This document shows positions 8,060 through 15,369 of a stretch of DNA of 64,000 nucleotides, piece by piece. Numbering within the stretch: the stretch's first letter is position 1; every line of letters starts with the position of its first letter. Source of the DNA: Adhaeribacter aerolatus (lineage in GTDB: Bacteria; Bacteroidota; Bacteroidia; Cytophagales; Hymenobacteraceae); contig NZ_BJYS01000005.1 in assembly GCF_007991635.1 (NCBI RefSeq), forward strand, positions 140,690 to 204,689, read 5' to 3'. The translations under genes and the position numbers were made by a program. The notes below the pieces were generated by a model. That model was not told the DNA's origin and made no database searches. It saw nothing but the letters and a program-made list of their open reading frames with translations.

Positions 8060-8695
8060 TTAAAGCCCTATTTCACCGGTAATTACCTTACTTATCACCT
8101 GCGATTTACTGTGCACGTTTAATTTCTTGTAAATATTGCGTAAATGATACCGCACCGTATCTAAGGCTACATCCAGGTTAAAAGCGATCAGTTTATAACT
8201 CATTCCTTCTACCAGGCACTGTACAATTTCCTTTTCACGTTCTGTCAGCACATCTTCCAGGTCTTCCTGCGACCGGAAATAATCCAACATCTTCCGCACC
8301 ATTACCGGCATAATGTAAGCCCCTCCCTGGCAAATACCCAGAATAGCTTCCTTTAATTCTTCCGGAGAAGTATGCCGGGGCAAATACCCAACTACGCCGG
8401 CCCGCAACAAGGTGATAACTTTCTTTGTTTCAACGCTATCGGCCAAAACCAATATCTCCGTTGCCGGCTGGGTTTCTTTAATCTTTCTTAACTGTGCCGG
8501 CGAAAGCTTACTTAAATTCTTGTCACTCACGCTAATAATTATTACCTGCACGGTACTGTTATTAGCTATCAGATTTAATACTTCTGTTACCGAAGCGCCC
8601 ACGCAAGCGCATTTTAATTCTCGCTGCGCATCAATAAAATTTTTATAGGCCAGTTTATGCTGGTCATCTTCATCAATAATAGCAACCTTAACCAT
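8060..8695 (-). CDS. LuxR/NarL-type regulator with degenerate receiver domain
   Basis: A 211-residue protein: receiver-like domain (3-118) and GerE-type HTH (about 145-205: LTEREKEIVQCLVEGMSYKLIA ... DTVRYHLRNIYKKL). The N-terminal acidic cluster (IDEDD) is kept. Aligned with NarL, however, the phosphoacceptor Asp is Ser (the strand reads VIIISVSD), the switch Thr/Ser is Ala (ILVLAD), and the conserved Lys is Arg (GYLPRH). It is therefore unlikely to be phosphorylated in the usual way and may respond to a ligand, a partner protein or its own level. No histidine kinase is adjacent. It regulates genes that cannot be named from sequence; the small peptide just downstream is one candidate. Confidence 0.85.
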   Translation of the reverse strand: MVKVAIIDEDDQHKLAYKNFIDAQRELKCACVGASVTEVLNLIANNSTVQVIIISVSDKNLSKLSPAQLRKIKETQPATEILVLADSVETKKVITLLRAGVVGYLPRHTSPEELKEAILGICQGGAYIMPVMVRKMLDYFRSQEDLEDVLTEREKEIVQCLVEGMSYKLIAFNLDVALDTVRYHLRNIYKKLNVHSKSQVISKVITGEIGL

Positions 8696-8868
8696 TCGTC
8701 AACTGCTTATGTATCTATCCGGAAACCGATTGGTTGCTCTCAGCCAACTCTTCTTTTCTTATTTTGATATAATTTATTATAATTATTATAAAAACAAGGC
8801 TATCCCTGCTTCTGTTTCGGCCGGGATATAATATTTAGTTCAAATTTACTTTTAAAAAAAATATTAGA

Positions 8869-8890
8869 AAATACCCAATTTTGGGTATTT
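8869..8890. promoter_or_regulatory. 10-bp inverted repeat (terminator or operator)
   Basis: AAATACCCAA, a TT centre, then TTGGGTATTT: perfect arms. Read on the minus strand it is followed by TTTTC and later a T8 run, so it may end the GyrI-like gene transcript. It also sits about 175 bases upstream of the LuxR-type regulator start, and such a dyad could equally be an operator. Confidence 0.5.
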
Positions 8891-8933
8891 AATAGGAAGA
8901 TAATACTTAATAATATGTTTTAAGGAAGTACTT

Positions 8934-9452
8934 CTAGGGGATAATTTCGGCCTGAACAATGGCCGTACGATCGGTGGGAAATATTTCGAGGTAAGTTTGT
9001 TTTGTTTTTAGCTTCTCCATTTTCAGATAATCAAAAAGGGCTGGATAGAGTTTCTTCGGCGATAGCATATAATGGGCATTAACCGAAGCCTGTACTACTT
9101 TGCCTCCAGCCACTTTCTGCAACTTATACCCGGCCGGTAATTGGGCAGTACTATCTTCTATCATAATGCCAATGAATGCTTTCAGGCTGTCGGATTGCTT
9201 TTCGGGGTTGTTGTAGTAAATATTAGCCAATACTCCCGGCACTTCTTTTTTCTCTAAAACTTCGGCTGCTTGCCGGAAAAGCTGGCCCAGTTGTTCTCCT
9301 TCTACGGGGCCGGCATAATAATTACCCGCCAGGTACCGGGTTTTAACATTAGTAACTTTTATTTCGGGTGTGCTAAAACCACCTAAGTAAGCATAAACAG
9401 AAAAACCGAAACCCAGCACTATTAATGCTATTAATAAAAATTTTTTATTCAC
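8934..9452 (-). CDS. Membrane-anchored GyrI-like/AraC effector-binding domain protein
   Basis: A 172-residue protein with a GTG start at 9452. Residues 5-22 are a membrane anchor (FLLIALIVLGFGFSVYA). The rest (about 35-170) has the two-lobed GyrI-like small-molecule-binding pattern: ARYLAGNYYAGP-like strand, helix LGQLFRQAAEVLEKKEV, strand YYNNP, GIMIED, then GGKVVQASVNAHYMLSPKKLYPALFDYLK and the closing acid-rich LEIFPTD. Such domains bind hydrophobic ligands. Here the domain is anchored, without an HTH, so it should act as an envelope-side or cytoplasmic sensor or scavenger rather than a DNA binder. It is convergent with nothing and lies 66 bases downstream of the MdlB-like gene on the same strand, probably cotranscribed. 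Confidence 0.7.
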   Translation of the reverse strand: MNKKFLLIALIVLGFGFSVYAYLGGFSTPEIKVTNVKTRYLAGNYYAGPVEGEQLGQLFRQAAEVLEKKEVPGVLANIYYNNPEKQSDSLKAFIGIMIEDSTAQLPAGYKLQKVAGGKVVQASVNAHYMLSPKKLYPALFDYLKMEKLKTKQTYLEIFPTDRTAIVQAEIIP

Positions 9453-9517
9453 GTTTTAAAATATTGGTTGTAAGCTTTTAATTAATTTCAAGTTAAGGCC
9501 CGCCTAATCTTACGGTA

Positions 9518-11287
9518 TTAACTCAGCACATCTTTGTATTGCATTTGGTATAATTGCGCATAATAACCCTGCTGCTGTAGCAATTCTTCGTGGTTACCAA
9601 CTTCTTTTATCTCGCCTTTGTCCAGCACAATAATTTTGTCGGCCTTTTGGATGGTTGATAACCGGTGCGCAATAACGATAGAAGTGCGGCCCTGCATTAA
9701 TTGGTCGATGGCGTAGCGAATCAGTTCTTCCGTTTCAGAATCGACAGATGAAGTAGCTTCGTCGAGAATAATAATACGAGGATTGTACACCATGGCCCGG
9801 ACAAACGAAATTAATTGCCGCTGCCCCACCGATAAAGTAGCGCCCCGTTCCATTACTTTGTAATCCAAACCTTCGGGCAGGCGTTCTATAAATTTACGGG
9901 CACCTACCATTTCGGCGGCTTCCCAAATCTGCTCGCGCGTAATATGGGGGTTACCCAAACTAATATTATCGGCAATAGAACCCGAAAACAAAAATACATC
10001 TTGCAACACTACGCCAATGTGGCGCCGCAGTACATCCAGATCGTACTCTTTCAGATCTACGCCATCAACGTTAATTGTGCCTTTGTTAATTTCGTAAAAC
10101 CGGCTTAATAAATTAATGATAGAGGTTTTGCCCGCACCCGTGGCGCCCACAAAAGCTACGGTTTGCCCGGCATTTACCTCAAAAGAAATATCGCGCAGCA
10201 CGTACTCCTCGTTGTTATAGGCAAACCAGACATTTTTAAACGATACATCGCCCCGGATAGTAGCCGGTGCATAGGTGCCCGTATCGGAAATTAATTCTTT
10301 AGAATCGAGCAGGCGCACAATGCGTTCGGTACTTACCACGCCTAGTTGCAGCGTGTTAAACCGGTCGGCAATTTGCCGGATGGGCCGGAAAAACATGGCG
10401 ATGTACATAATAAAGGCAATGAGCGTACCCAGCGTTACCTCTTCGTTAATAACACCCCGCGCACCGTACCAAACCAGCAAGCCGGTACCGGTGGCGCCAA
10501 TTACTTCGGCCACCGGAAAATATATAGAATAATACATTACCGACCGGATCTGGGCGCGTGTATGTTCCTGGTTAATTTTCTGGAATTTCTTTTCTTCGCG
10601 GGCTTCGTTGTTAAATATTTGCACAATGTTCATACCGGTAATATGTTCCTGCACAAACGCATTTAAATTGGCTACCGCCGTGCGCACTTCCTGAAAAGAA
10701 ACTTTTACTTTTTCTTTGAAAATATAGGTACTGATAAACAAAAAAGGGAAAGTAGCCAGACTTACCAGGGTCAGTTTCCAATCGATATAAAGCATGTAGC
10801 CCAGAATAAATACGAGCTGTAAAATATCGCCCGACATTGCGGCCAAACCTTCGGAAAAAACATCCGATAACTGCTCTACATCCGATACGTTACGGGTAAC
10901 CAGCGTGCCAATAGGTGTGCGATCGTAGAATTTAAGCCGGAGTTTTAAGATGTGCCGGTACAGCAGCACCCGGATATCGCGCACAATATGCTGACCCAGC
11001 CAGCCGGCAAAATAGGTATGTAAATATTCAACTCCCGTATGTACCACCAGCAACATGCCCAACCCGATAAACATCTTAGTCAGGCCTTCTAAATCGCCTA
11101 CCATAATGTGGTTATCTACGGTGTACTGCACCAGAAAGGGACGCAGCGCCGCCAGAATAGCCGATGCAACGGTAAGAAATATAATAAAATAGAATACGCG
11201 CTTATAAGGTTTAACAAAAGCATACAGGCGCTTCAGGGTTGTTAAATCGAAGGCGCTGCCTGCCTGTTTACCTGTTTTCTGTTCCAA
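9518..11287 (-). CDS. ABC transporter half-molecule, MdlB-like (permease fused to ATPase)
   Basis: A 589-residue exporter half with an N-terminal six-helix membrane domain and a C-terminal ATPase. Walker A is GATGAGKT (381-388), the signature is LSVGQ (485-489), and Walker B ends IIILDE (505-510) with the catalytic Glu present. LSVGQ with DE is the signature of the catalytic subunit of heterodimeric exporters such as E. coli MdlB, complementing the LSGGQ/DD subunit encoded at 2208-3992. The start is TTG at 11287, eight bases after a good AAGGAAA ribosome-binding site; no in-frame ATG lies close upstream. It is followed by the GyrI-like gene. Substrate unknown. Confidence 0.88.
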   Translation of the reverse strand: MEQKTGKQAGSAFDLTTLKRLYAFVKPYKRVFYFIIFLTVASAILAALRPFLVQYTVDNHIMVGDLEGLTKMFIGLGMLLVVHTGVEYLHTYFAGWLGQHIVRDIRVLLYRHILKLRLKFYDRTPIGTLVTRNVSDVEQLSDVFSEGLAAMSGDILQLVFILGYMLYIDWKLTLVSLATFPFLFISTYIFKEKVKVSFQEVRTAVANLNAFVQEHITGMNIVQIFNNEAREEKKFQKINQEHTRAQIRSVMYYSIYFPVAEVIGATGTGLLVWYGARGVINEEVTLGTLIAFIMYIAMFFRPIRQIADRFNTLQLGVVSTERIVRLLDSKELISDTGTYAPATIRGDVSFKNVWFAYNNEEYVLRDISFEVNAGQTVAFVGATGAGKTSIINLLSRFYEINKGTINVDGVDLKEYDLDVLRRHIGVVLQDVFLFSGSIADNISLGNPHITREQIWEAAEMVGARKFIERLPEGLDYKVMERGATLSVGQRQLISFVRAMVYNPRIIILDEATSSVDSETEELIRYAIDQLMQGRTSIVIAHRLSTIQKADKIIVLDKGEIKEVGNHEELLQQQGYYAQLYQMQYKDVLS

Positions 11288-11402
11288 TAGTAATTTCCTT
11301 TTTTTAACCGGCCGGAAGGCTACCGGCTAAACGTTGCTGCTGAATAATTATAACGGCAAAAATACTACTTTTATTCGTAGCCCACAGCCTAAGGTGTAAC
11401 TG

Positions 11403-12194
11403 CTAAAGCAAGGCAGAGGTTTTATCTTGCATAAATTTTTCTTTTTGTTCCGAAAAAAAGTCTTTCGGGTAGGTAACCTGGGTTAAAAATAAGCCGGCTG
11501 CCGGTGCGGCACCGCTGGCCCGGCGCCGGTCTTGGGCGGTTAATATATTTATAAAATCTGTCGGTGATATTTTCCCGGTGCCTACATCTAATAAAGTACC
11601 TACTATCAGGCGCACCATCCCCCGCAAAAACCGGTTGGCCCGGATGGTAAAGCGTAAGCCATTCTCCGTTTCTTCCCAGTAGGCAGCATGCATCTGGCAG
11701 CGGTAATGCAACGTATCGCCTTTAACTTTCGAGAAAGTAGTAAAATCCTCAAAATTTAATAATTGAGCAGCCGCTTCGTTTAGCAGCTTTATATTAACTG
11801 GGCGGTTGAGGTAATGAGCGTATCGTTGCAGAAACGGATTTTTAAGCTGGGTAATACGATACTCGTAGGTGCGGGCTACCGCATCAAAACGGGCATGCGC
11901 TTCCGGGCCCACCGGGTAAAGTTTTATAGCGCTAATATCGGCGGGTAATAAGCGGTTGAGCCGGTAATACAAGCTATCCACCTCGGGTAAAGCCTGGGCC
12001 AGTTCGAAATGTACAAATTGCTGAGCCGCGTGTACGCCGGTATCCGTCCGGCCGCTGCCTACCGTTTCGATGGTTTGCTGCAAAATAGTAGCAAGGCATT
12101 TATCTAATATTTCCTGCACCGTTCGGGCATTGGGCTGGGTTTGCCAGCCATGGTAATCGGTGCCGTCGTAGGCCAACTCTAAAAAATATCGCAT
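11403..12194 (-). CDS. truA: tRNA pseudouridine(38-40) synthase TruA
   Basis: A 263-residue protein that converts uridines 38, 39 and 40 of tRNA anticodon stems to pseudouridine. The catalytic Asp is D51 in the motif GSGRTDTGVHA. The second conserved block is visible as FDAVARTYEYRI (about 103-114), and the substrate-binding segment as FTIRANRFLRGMVRLIVGTLLDVG (about 180-203). The length is normal. It starts at ATG 12194. It lies upstream of the MdlB-like gene on the same strand with a 115-base gap, so cotranscription is possible. Confidence 0.95.
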   Translation of the reverse strand: MRYFLELAYDGTDYHGWQTQPNARTVQEILDKCLATILQQTIETVGSGRTDTGVHAAQQFVHFELAQALPEVDSLYYRLNRLLPADISAIKLYPVGPEAHARFDAVARTYEYRITQLKNPFLQRYAHYLNRPVNIKLLNEAAAQLLNFEDFTTFSKVKGDTLHYRCQMHAAYWEETENGLRFTIRANRFLRGMVRLIVGTLLDVGTGKISPTDFINILTAQDRRRASGAAPAAGLFLTQVTYPKDFFSEQKEKFMQDKTSALL

Positions 12195-12216
12195 TTATTT
12201 AAGGTGCTGTTTTTTT

Positions 12217-12248
12217 AATGTGCAGATTATTTAATGTGCTTATGTGCT
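12217..12248. repeat. Short 8-nt periodic repeat
   Basis: Consecutive octamers AATGTGCA, GATTATTT, AATGTGCT, TATGTGCT upstream of truA. It is a low-complexity periodic tract of the kind often found between genes in Bacteroidota; no function is assigned. Confidence 0.5.
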
Positions 12249-12333
12249 AATTAGGCTTAAAGCAGGAAGCAATTATTTAGGCAAACAAAGAGTAGCGCTT
12301 GTAGCTTATAACTTAATATTTACAACTCTAAAC

Positions 12334-13536
12334 CTAACACTTCTCGTAAATAACGGCTGCACCTTGTCCTACCCCTACGCACATAGTAGCCAGTCCGTAG
12401 CGAACATTTGGGCGTCTTTGCATTTCGTGGATGAGCGTAGCCGAAATACGGGTGCCACTAGCGCCCAACGGATGACCAAGAGCAATAGCCCCGCCATTTA
12501 CATTTACTTTCTCCGGGGCCAGGTTCAGGTCGTGCATACACGCTAGCGCCTGCGCCGCAAACGCCTCGTTCAATTCAATTAAATCTAAATTATTAACGGT
12601 TAAGCCGGCTTGCTTTAAAGCTTTCCGGGTAGCCGGTACCGGGCCTATACCCATAATATCCGGCGAAACCCCGGCCACTGCCGAAGAGACAATCCGGGCC
12701 AGCGGCTTTAAATTATAGCGGGTCAGCATATTTTCGCTCACCACCAAACAAGCTGCCGCGCCATCGTTTATGCCCGACGAATTACCGGCCGTAACCGTTC
12801 CCCCTTCGGGCAGAAAAGCCGGTTTAAGGGCAGCTAACTTTTCGGAACTGGTTAAACGGGGATGTTCATCAACAGAAAACACAATAGGTTCGCCGTCTTT
12901 CTGGGGTATTGTTACGGGTACCAGTTCTGAATTAAAAGCACCTTGCTTTGCAGCCTGCTGGTATTTTTGTTGCGAATTACAAGCAAATTCATCCTGTTGT
13001 TCGCGGGTAATCTGCCATTGGCGGGCTACATTCTCGGCGGTTTCACCCATTGAATAAGGGTGGTGCAGTTGCGCTAATTTCTTATTGATAAAGCGCCAGC
13101 CCATGGTCGTATCAAAAACCTGCGGGTCGCGGGAGAAAGAGGCTTCGGCTTTGGCCATTACAAAAGGCGCGCGGGTCATGCTTTCTACGCCACCGGCAAT
13201 AAATACCTCCCCATCGCCGCTCCGGATAGCCCGACTGGCATCTATAATGGCTTGCAAGCCGGAAGCGCACAACCGGTTTACAGTTACGCCCGGCACTTCT
13301 ACCGGTAAACCAGCCAGCAAAGACGCCATGCGGGCAACATTGCGGTTATCTTCGCCGGCCTGGTTGGCCGCACCTAATATTACATCGTCTATTAGTTCAG
13401 GTTCAACAGCGGGATTACGGGCCAGCAATTCCTTTATCACATGCGCCGCCAGGTCGTCAGGACGTACCGTACTCAGGGCTCCGCCTAACTTTCCGATAGG
13501 TGTCCGCACTAAATCCACAATATATGCTGCCTGCAT
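12334..13536 (-). CDS. Acetyl-CoA C-acyltransferase (thiolase), PaaJ/PcaF-like
   Basis: A 400-residue thiolase. The acyl-accepting Cys is C90 (VNRLCASG), the second active-site pair is H355 (GGAIALGHPLG) and C386 (MCVGVGQG). The GGVESMTRAPFVM, FDTTMGWRFIN and GETAENVA segments resemble E. coli PaaJ and Pseudomonas PcaF (3-oxoadipyl-CoA thiolases) more than FadA or PhaA. It cleaves 3-oxoacyl-CoA with CoA in degradation of aromatics or fatty acids. No other paa/pca gene is adjacent, so the substrate is an inference; general beta-oxidation is equally possible given acyl-CoA dehydrogenase and 3HCDH-like genes elsewhere in the window. Divergent from the DUF4293 gene. Confidence 0.88.
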   Translation of the reverse strand: MQAAYIVDLVRTPIGKLGGALSTVRPDDLAAHVIKELLARNPAVEPELIDDVILGAANQAGEDNRNVARMASLLAGLPVEVPGVTVNRLCASGLQAIIDASRAIRSGDGEVFIAGGVESMTRAPFVMAKAEASFSRDPQVFDTTMGWRFINKKLAQLHHPYSMGETAENVARQWQITREQQDEFACNSQQKYQQAAKQGAFNSELVPVTIPQKDGEPIVFSVDEHPRLTSSEKLAALKPAFLPEGGTVTAGNSSGINDGAAACLVVSENMLTRYNLKPLARIVSSAVAGVSPDIMGIGPVPATRKALKQAGLTVNNLDLIELNEAFAAQALACMHDLNLAPEKVNVNGGAIALGHPLGASGTRISATLIHEMQRRPNVRYGLATMCVGVGQGAAVIYEKC

Positions 13537-13599
13537 GGTTTTACTTTCGGATAGGTTTACCTAATTTTGCAATTCATTTGCAAGTTAATTAACGATAAT

Positions 13600-14097
13600 A
13601 TGATCCAAAGAATTCAAAGCGTATTTCTACTAATATTGGTTATTGCCATGATAAGCCTGCTGTTTTTGCCTTTATGGGCGAAGACTAATCCGGATAACAA
13701 CCAGGAAGTTGTTTTAACGGCTTTCTCTTTAAGTTCTCAGGCGGCTACTCCCACCGATGCCGTAAGCACCATGGGCGCTATTAATGAAAACACCATGGTT
13801 ATAGGCGGTTTAGCAATTATTATTGCGTTGGTAGCGCTGTACGAAATATTCCAGTACAAAAACCGCTTTACCCAAATTAAATTAGGACTGCTCAATTCCT
13901 TATTATTGGCGGCCCTGCTGGGTACTATTTTTTATTATTCGTCGTACGTAGGCGATGCTTTGGTAAAAACCACTACTCCCGGTGACTACCAGGCTGGCTT
14001 CTATCTGCCCATTCTGGGGCTAATTGTGAACTCCCTGGCTAATCGGTTTATTAAACGCGATGAGGATTTGGTCCGTTCGGTAGACCGGTTGCGGTAA
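13600..14097 (+). CDS. DUF4293 family membrane protein
   Basis: A 165-residue integral membrane protein starting at ATG 13600 (MIQRIQSVFLLILVIAM); a TTG 33 bases earlier extends the frame but adds no conserved sequence. Four membrane helices are expected: about 5-25, 63-83, 93-115 and 135-152. The opening MIQRIQS-(F/V)LL and the four-helix layout are those of the Bacteroidota-specific DUF4293 family, function unknown. A TAATTTTG element at 13562-13569 could be the promoter -7 box, but no clear TTG lies at the right distance. Ends at a bidirectional terminator shared with the DUF4476 gene. Confidence 0.8.
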   Translation: MIQRIQSVFLLILVIAMISLLFLPLWAKTNPDNNQEVVLTAFSLSSQAATPTDAVSTMGAINENTMVIGGLAIIIALVALYEIFQYKNRFTQIKLGLLNSLLLAALLGTIFYYSSYVGDALVKTTTPGDYQAGFYLPILGLIVNSLANRFIKRDEDLVRSVDRLR

Positions 14098-14136
14098 GAT
14101 TATTATCTTATCCCTACCCCAAAAAGAATCTAAAAT

Positions 14137-14178
14137 ACAAACAGAAGCCCCGCCTAATAAGATGGGGCTTCTGTTTGT
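14137..14178. terminator. Bidirectional terminator between DUF4293 and DUF4476 genes
   Basis: ACAAACAGAAGCCCC pairs perfectly with GGGGCTTCTGTTTGT across a 12-nt loop. It lies between two convergent genes and can end both. Confidence 0.8.
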
Positions 14179-14208
14179 ATGCCTATATCAATCTCAATTT
14201 TTACAATA

Positions 14209-14943
14209 TTACCTGGCTAACTCGTTCATGTATCTCTCTAATTCCCGCGCGCTGGATTCAAAGGTAAATGCATCGTATACCACGTAAAAATTGCGGCGGT
14301 CGCACACGTTGTTGTAGGCGAACTTAGCTAAATCACTTTTCCGGTTATCAAAGCTAAACTGCTTCATTACCCGCTTTAAGTCCTCGGCGTAAATAGTGCT
14401 CTGGCCGATTACCTGCTTGGCCAACGACAGCTTATCATCATCGAAAGGGCGGCTAGCCAATGTATTAAAGAAACGCTCAAATTCTGCGCCGGCCAGTAAA
14501 TCAGGGCAGGCATTATCGCGGTCGCGGTCGTTATCCCGGTCGGGGTAATCCGGACGGGGCCGAGGCGGTTCAGGAACCGGATATGGCGGCGGCACAATGC
14601 CCCCGTTAATGGGGTAACGACGAACCTGATTCAGAACTACCCGCGGCCGGCGACCAACTACCTGCACAACATATTCGGTTTCATAGCCAGGCTCCAGAAA
14701 AAGGCGGGCCCGGTGTACCAATGCGCCATAGCGGTCCGGGAAACGAATTTCCGCATCGTGATAGCCGGCCGGAATATCGTTTAACCGAAAACGGTTGGTA
14801 GGACGATGATTGATTAAGCGACCGTCGATGGCTACCAGAAAGGGCTCTCCGTGTTTGGAGGCAAAAGATACACTGGCACGACTGGCAAAGGCTTGTTGGG
14901 TCCAGAGGAGCATTCCGAAGAATAAGACCACTAAAGGTTTCAT
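14209..14943 (-). CDS. DUF4476 domain-containing secreted protein
   Basis: A 244-residue protein with a signal peptide (1-20, cleavage after AFA). Residues 25-115 form a beta-rich domain (FLVAIDGRLIN ... AGYHDAEIRFPDRYG), followed by a Pro/Arg/Asp low-complexity linker (about 117-145: repeated DRDNDRD-type acidic-basic residues). The C-terminal DUF4476 domain (about 152-242) is a helical bundle with the characteristic FSFDNRKSDLAKFAYNNVCDRRNFY and YDAFTFESSARELERYM. It is probably periplasmic or surface-exposed. Function unknown in the family. It converges with DUF4293. Confidence 0.85.
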   Translation of the reverse strand: MKPLVVLFFGMLLWTQQAFASRASVSFASKHGEPFLVAIDGRLINHRPTNRFRLNDIPAGYHDAEIRFPDRYGALVHRARLFLEPGYETEYVVQVVGRRPRVVLNQVRRYPINGGIVPPPYPVPEPPRPRPDYPDRDNDRDRDNACPDLLAGAEFERFFNTLASRPFDDDKLSLAKQVIGQSTIYAEDLKRVMKQFSFDNRKSDLAKFAYNNVCDRRNFYVVYDAFTFESSARELERYMNELAR

Positions 14944-15165
14944 AGGGGTAAGTGTTAGGTGTAAAGGTTATATCATACTTACCCAAAGCCAATTATTATG
15001 CCAGATATTCTATATTTATGCTCCTATATTGTTTAGTTCAGACGAACGACAAGTTACAGCGACAAGCAGGTAAAATCGGTGTAAGAAAGAAGAAAAGTAT
15101 ATTCACTGGTGTGGAAGGCACTTACTTTTTTCATTCCGGAGATTAATCCTTCCGCCCTCCGGGCA

Positions 15166-15186
15166 CCTTCCCTAAACTAGGGAAGG
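15166..15186. repeat. REP-like palindrome 1
   Basis: CCTTCCCTA and TAGGGAAGG form a perfect 9-bp stem with a 3-nt loop, preceded by a GCCCTCCGGGC mini-palindrome at 15154-15164. This pairing of a small GC palindrome and a CCTTCCCTA hairpin looks like a dispersed bacterial interspersed element. Confidence 0.6.
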
Positions 15187-15296
15187 AGTTTCCAAAGAAC
15201 CAAGGCTAATTAAACTCGCTAACTGAATAATTATAATAAAATACACATTGCCTGCTGCAGCTCATTATTAAAGATAAGCTGTAGCTACAGGGAGCT

Positions 15297-15318
15297 CCCC
15301 TCCTTGGATAAGGAGGGG
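15297..15318. repeat. REP-like palindrome 2
   Basis: CCCCTCCTT and AAGGAGGGG form a perfect 9-bp stem with a 4-nt loop, followed by CAGGGGTG. This CCCCTCCTT...AAGGAGGGGCAGGGGTG pattern is, from general familiarity, common as a dispersed intergenic repeat in Bacteroidota genomes. Only one copy is present here. Confidence 0.6.
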
Positions 15319-15369
15319 CAGGGGTGTTTTGATTTAAATTGCTTAACAAACCACAATTAAAATAACCCA

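Larger units (their letters stand above)
14944..15369. other. Intergenic region with two REP-like hairpins
   Basis: About 425 bases between DUF4476 and purM, without a supportable gene. It contains the palindromes listed at 15166-15186 and 15297-15318. Confidence 0.6.

Noticed and set aside
4089..8060. tRNA-Pro as an integration site
   Set aside because: No integrase and no repeated tRNA 3' end seen in the window, so kept only as a suspicion.
12244..12546. Plus-strand 100-codon frame opposite the thiolase end
   Set aside because: Antisense shadow of the thiolase gene without any domain.
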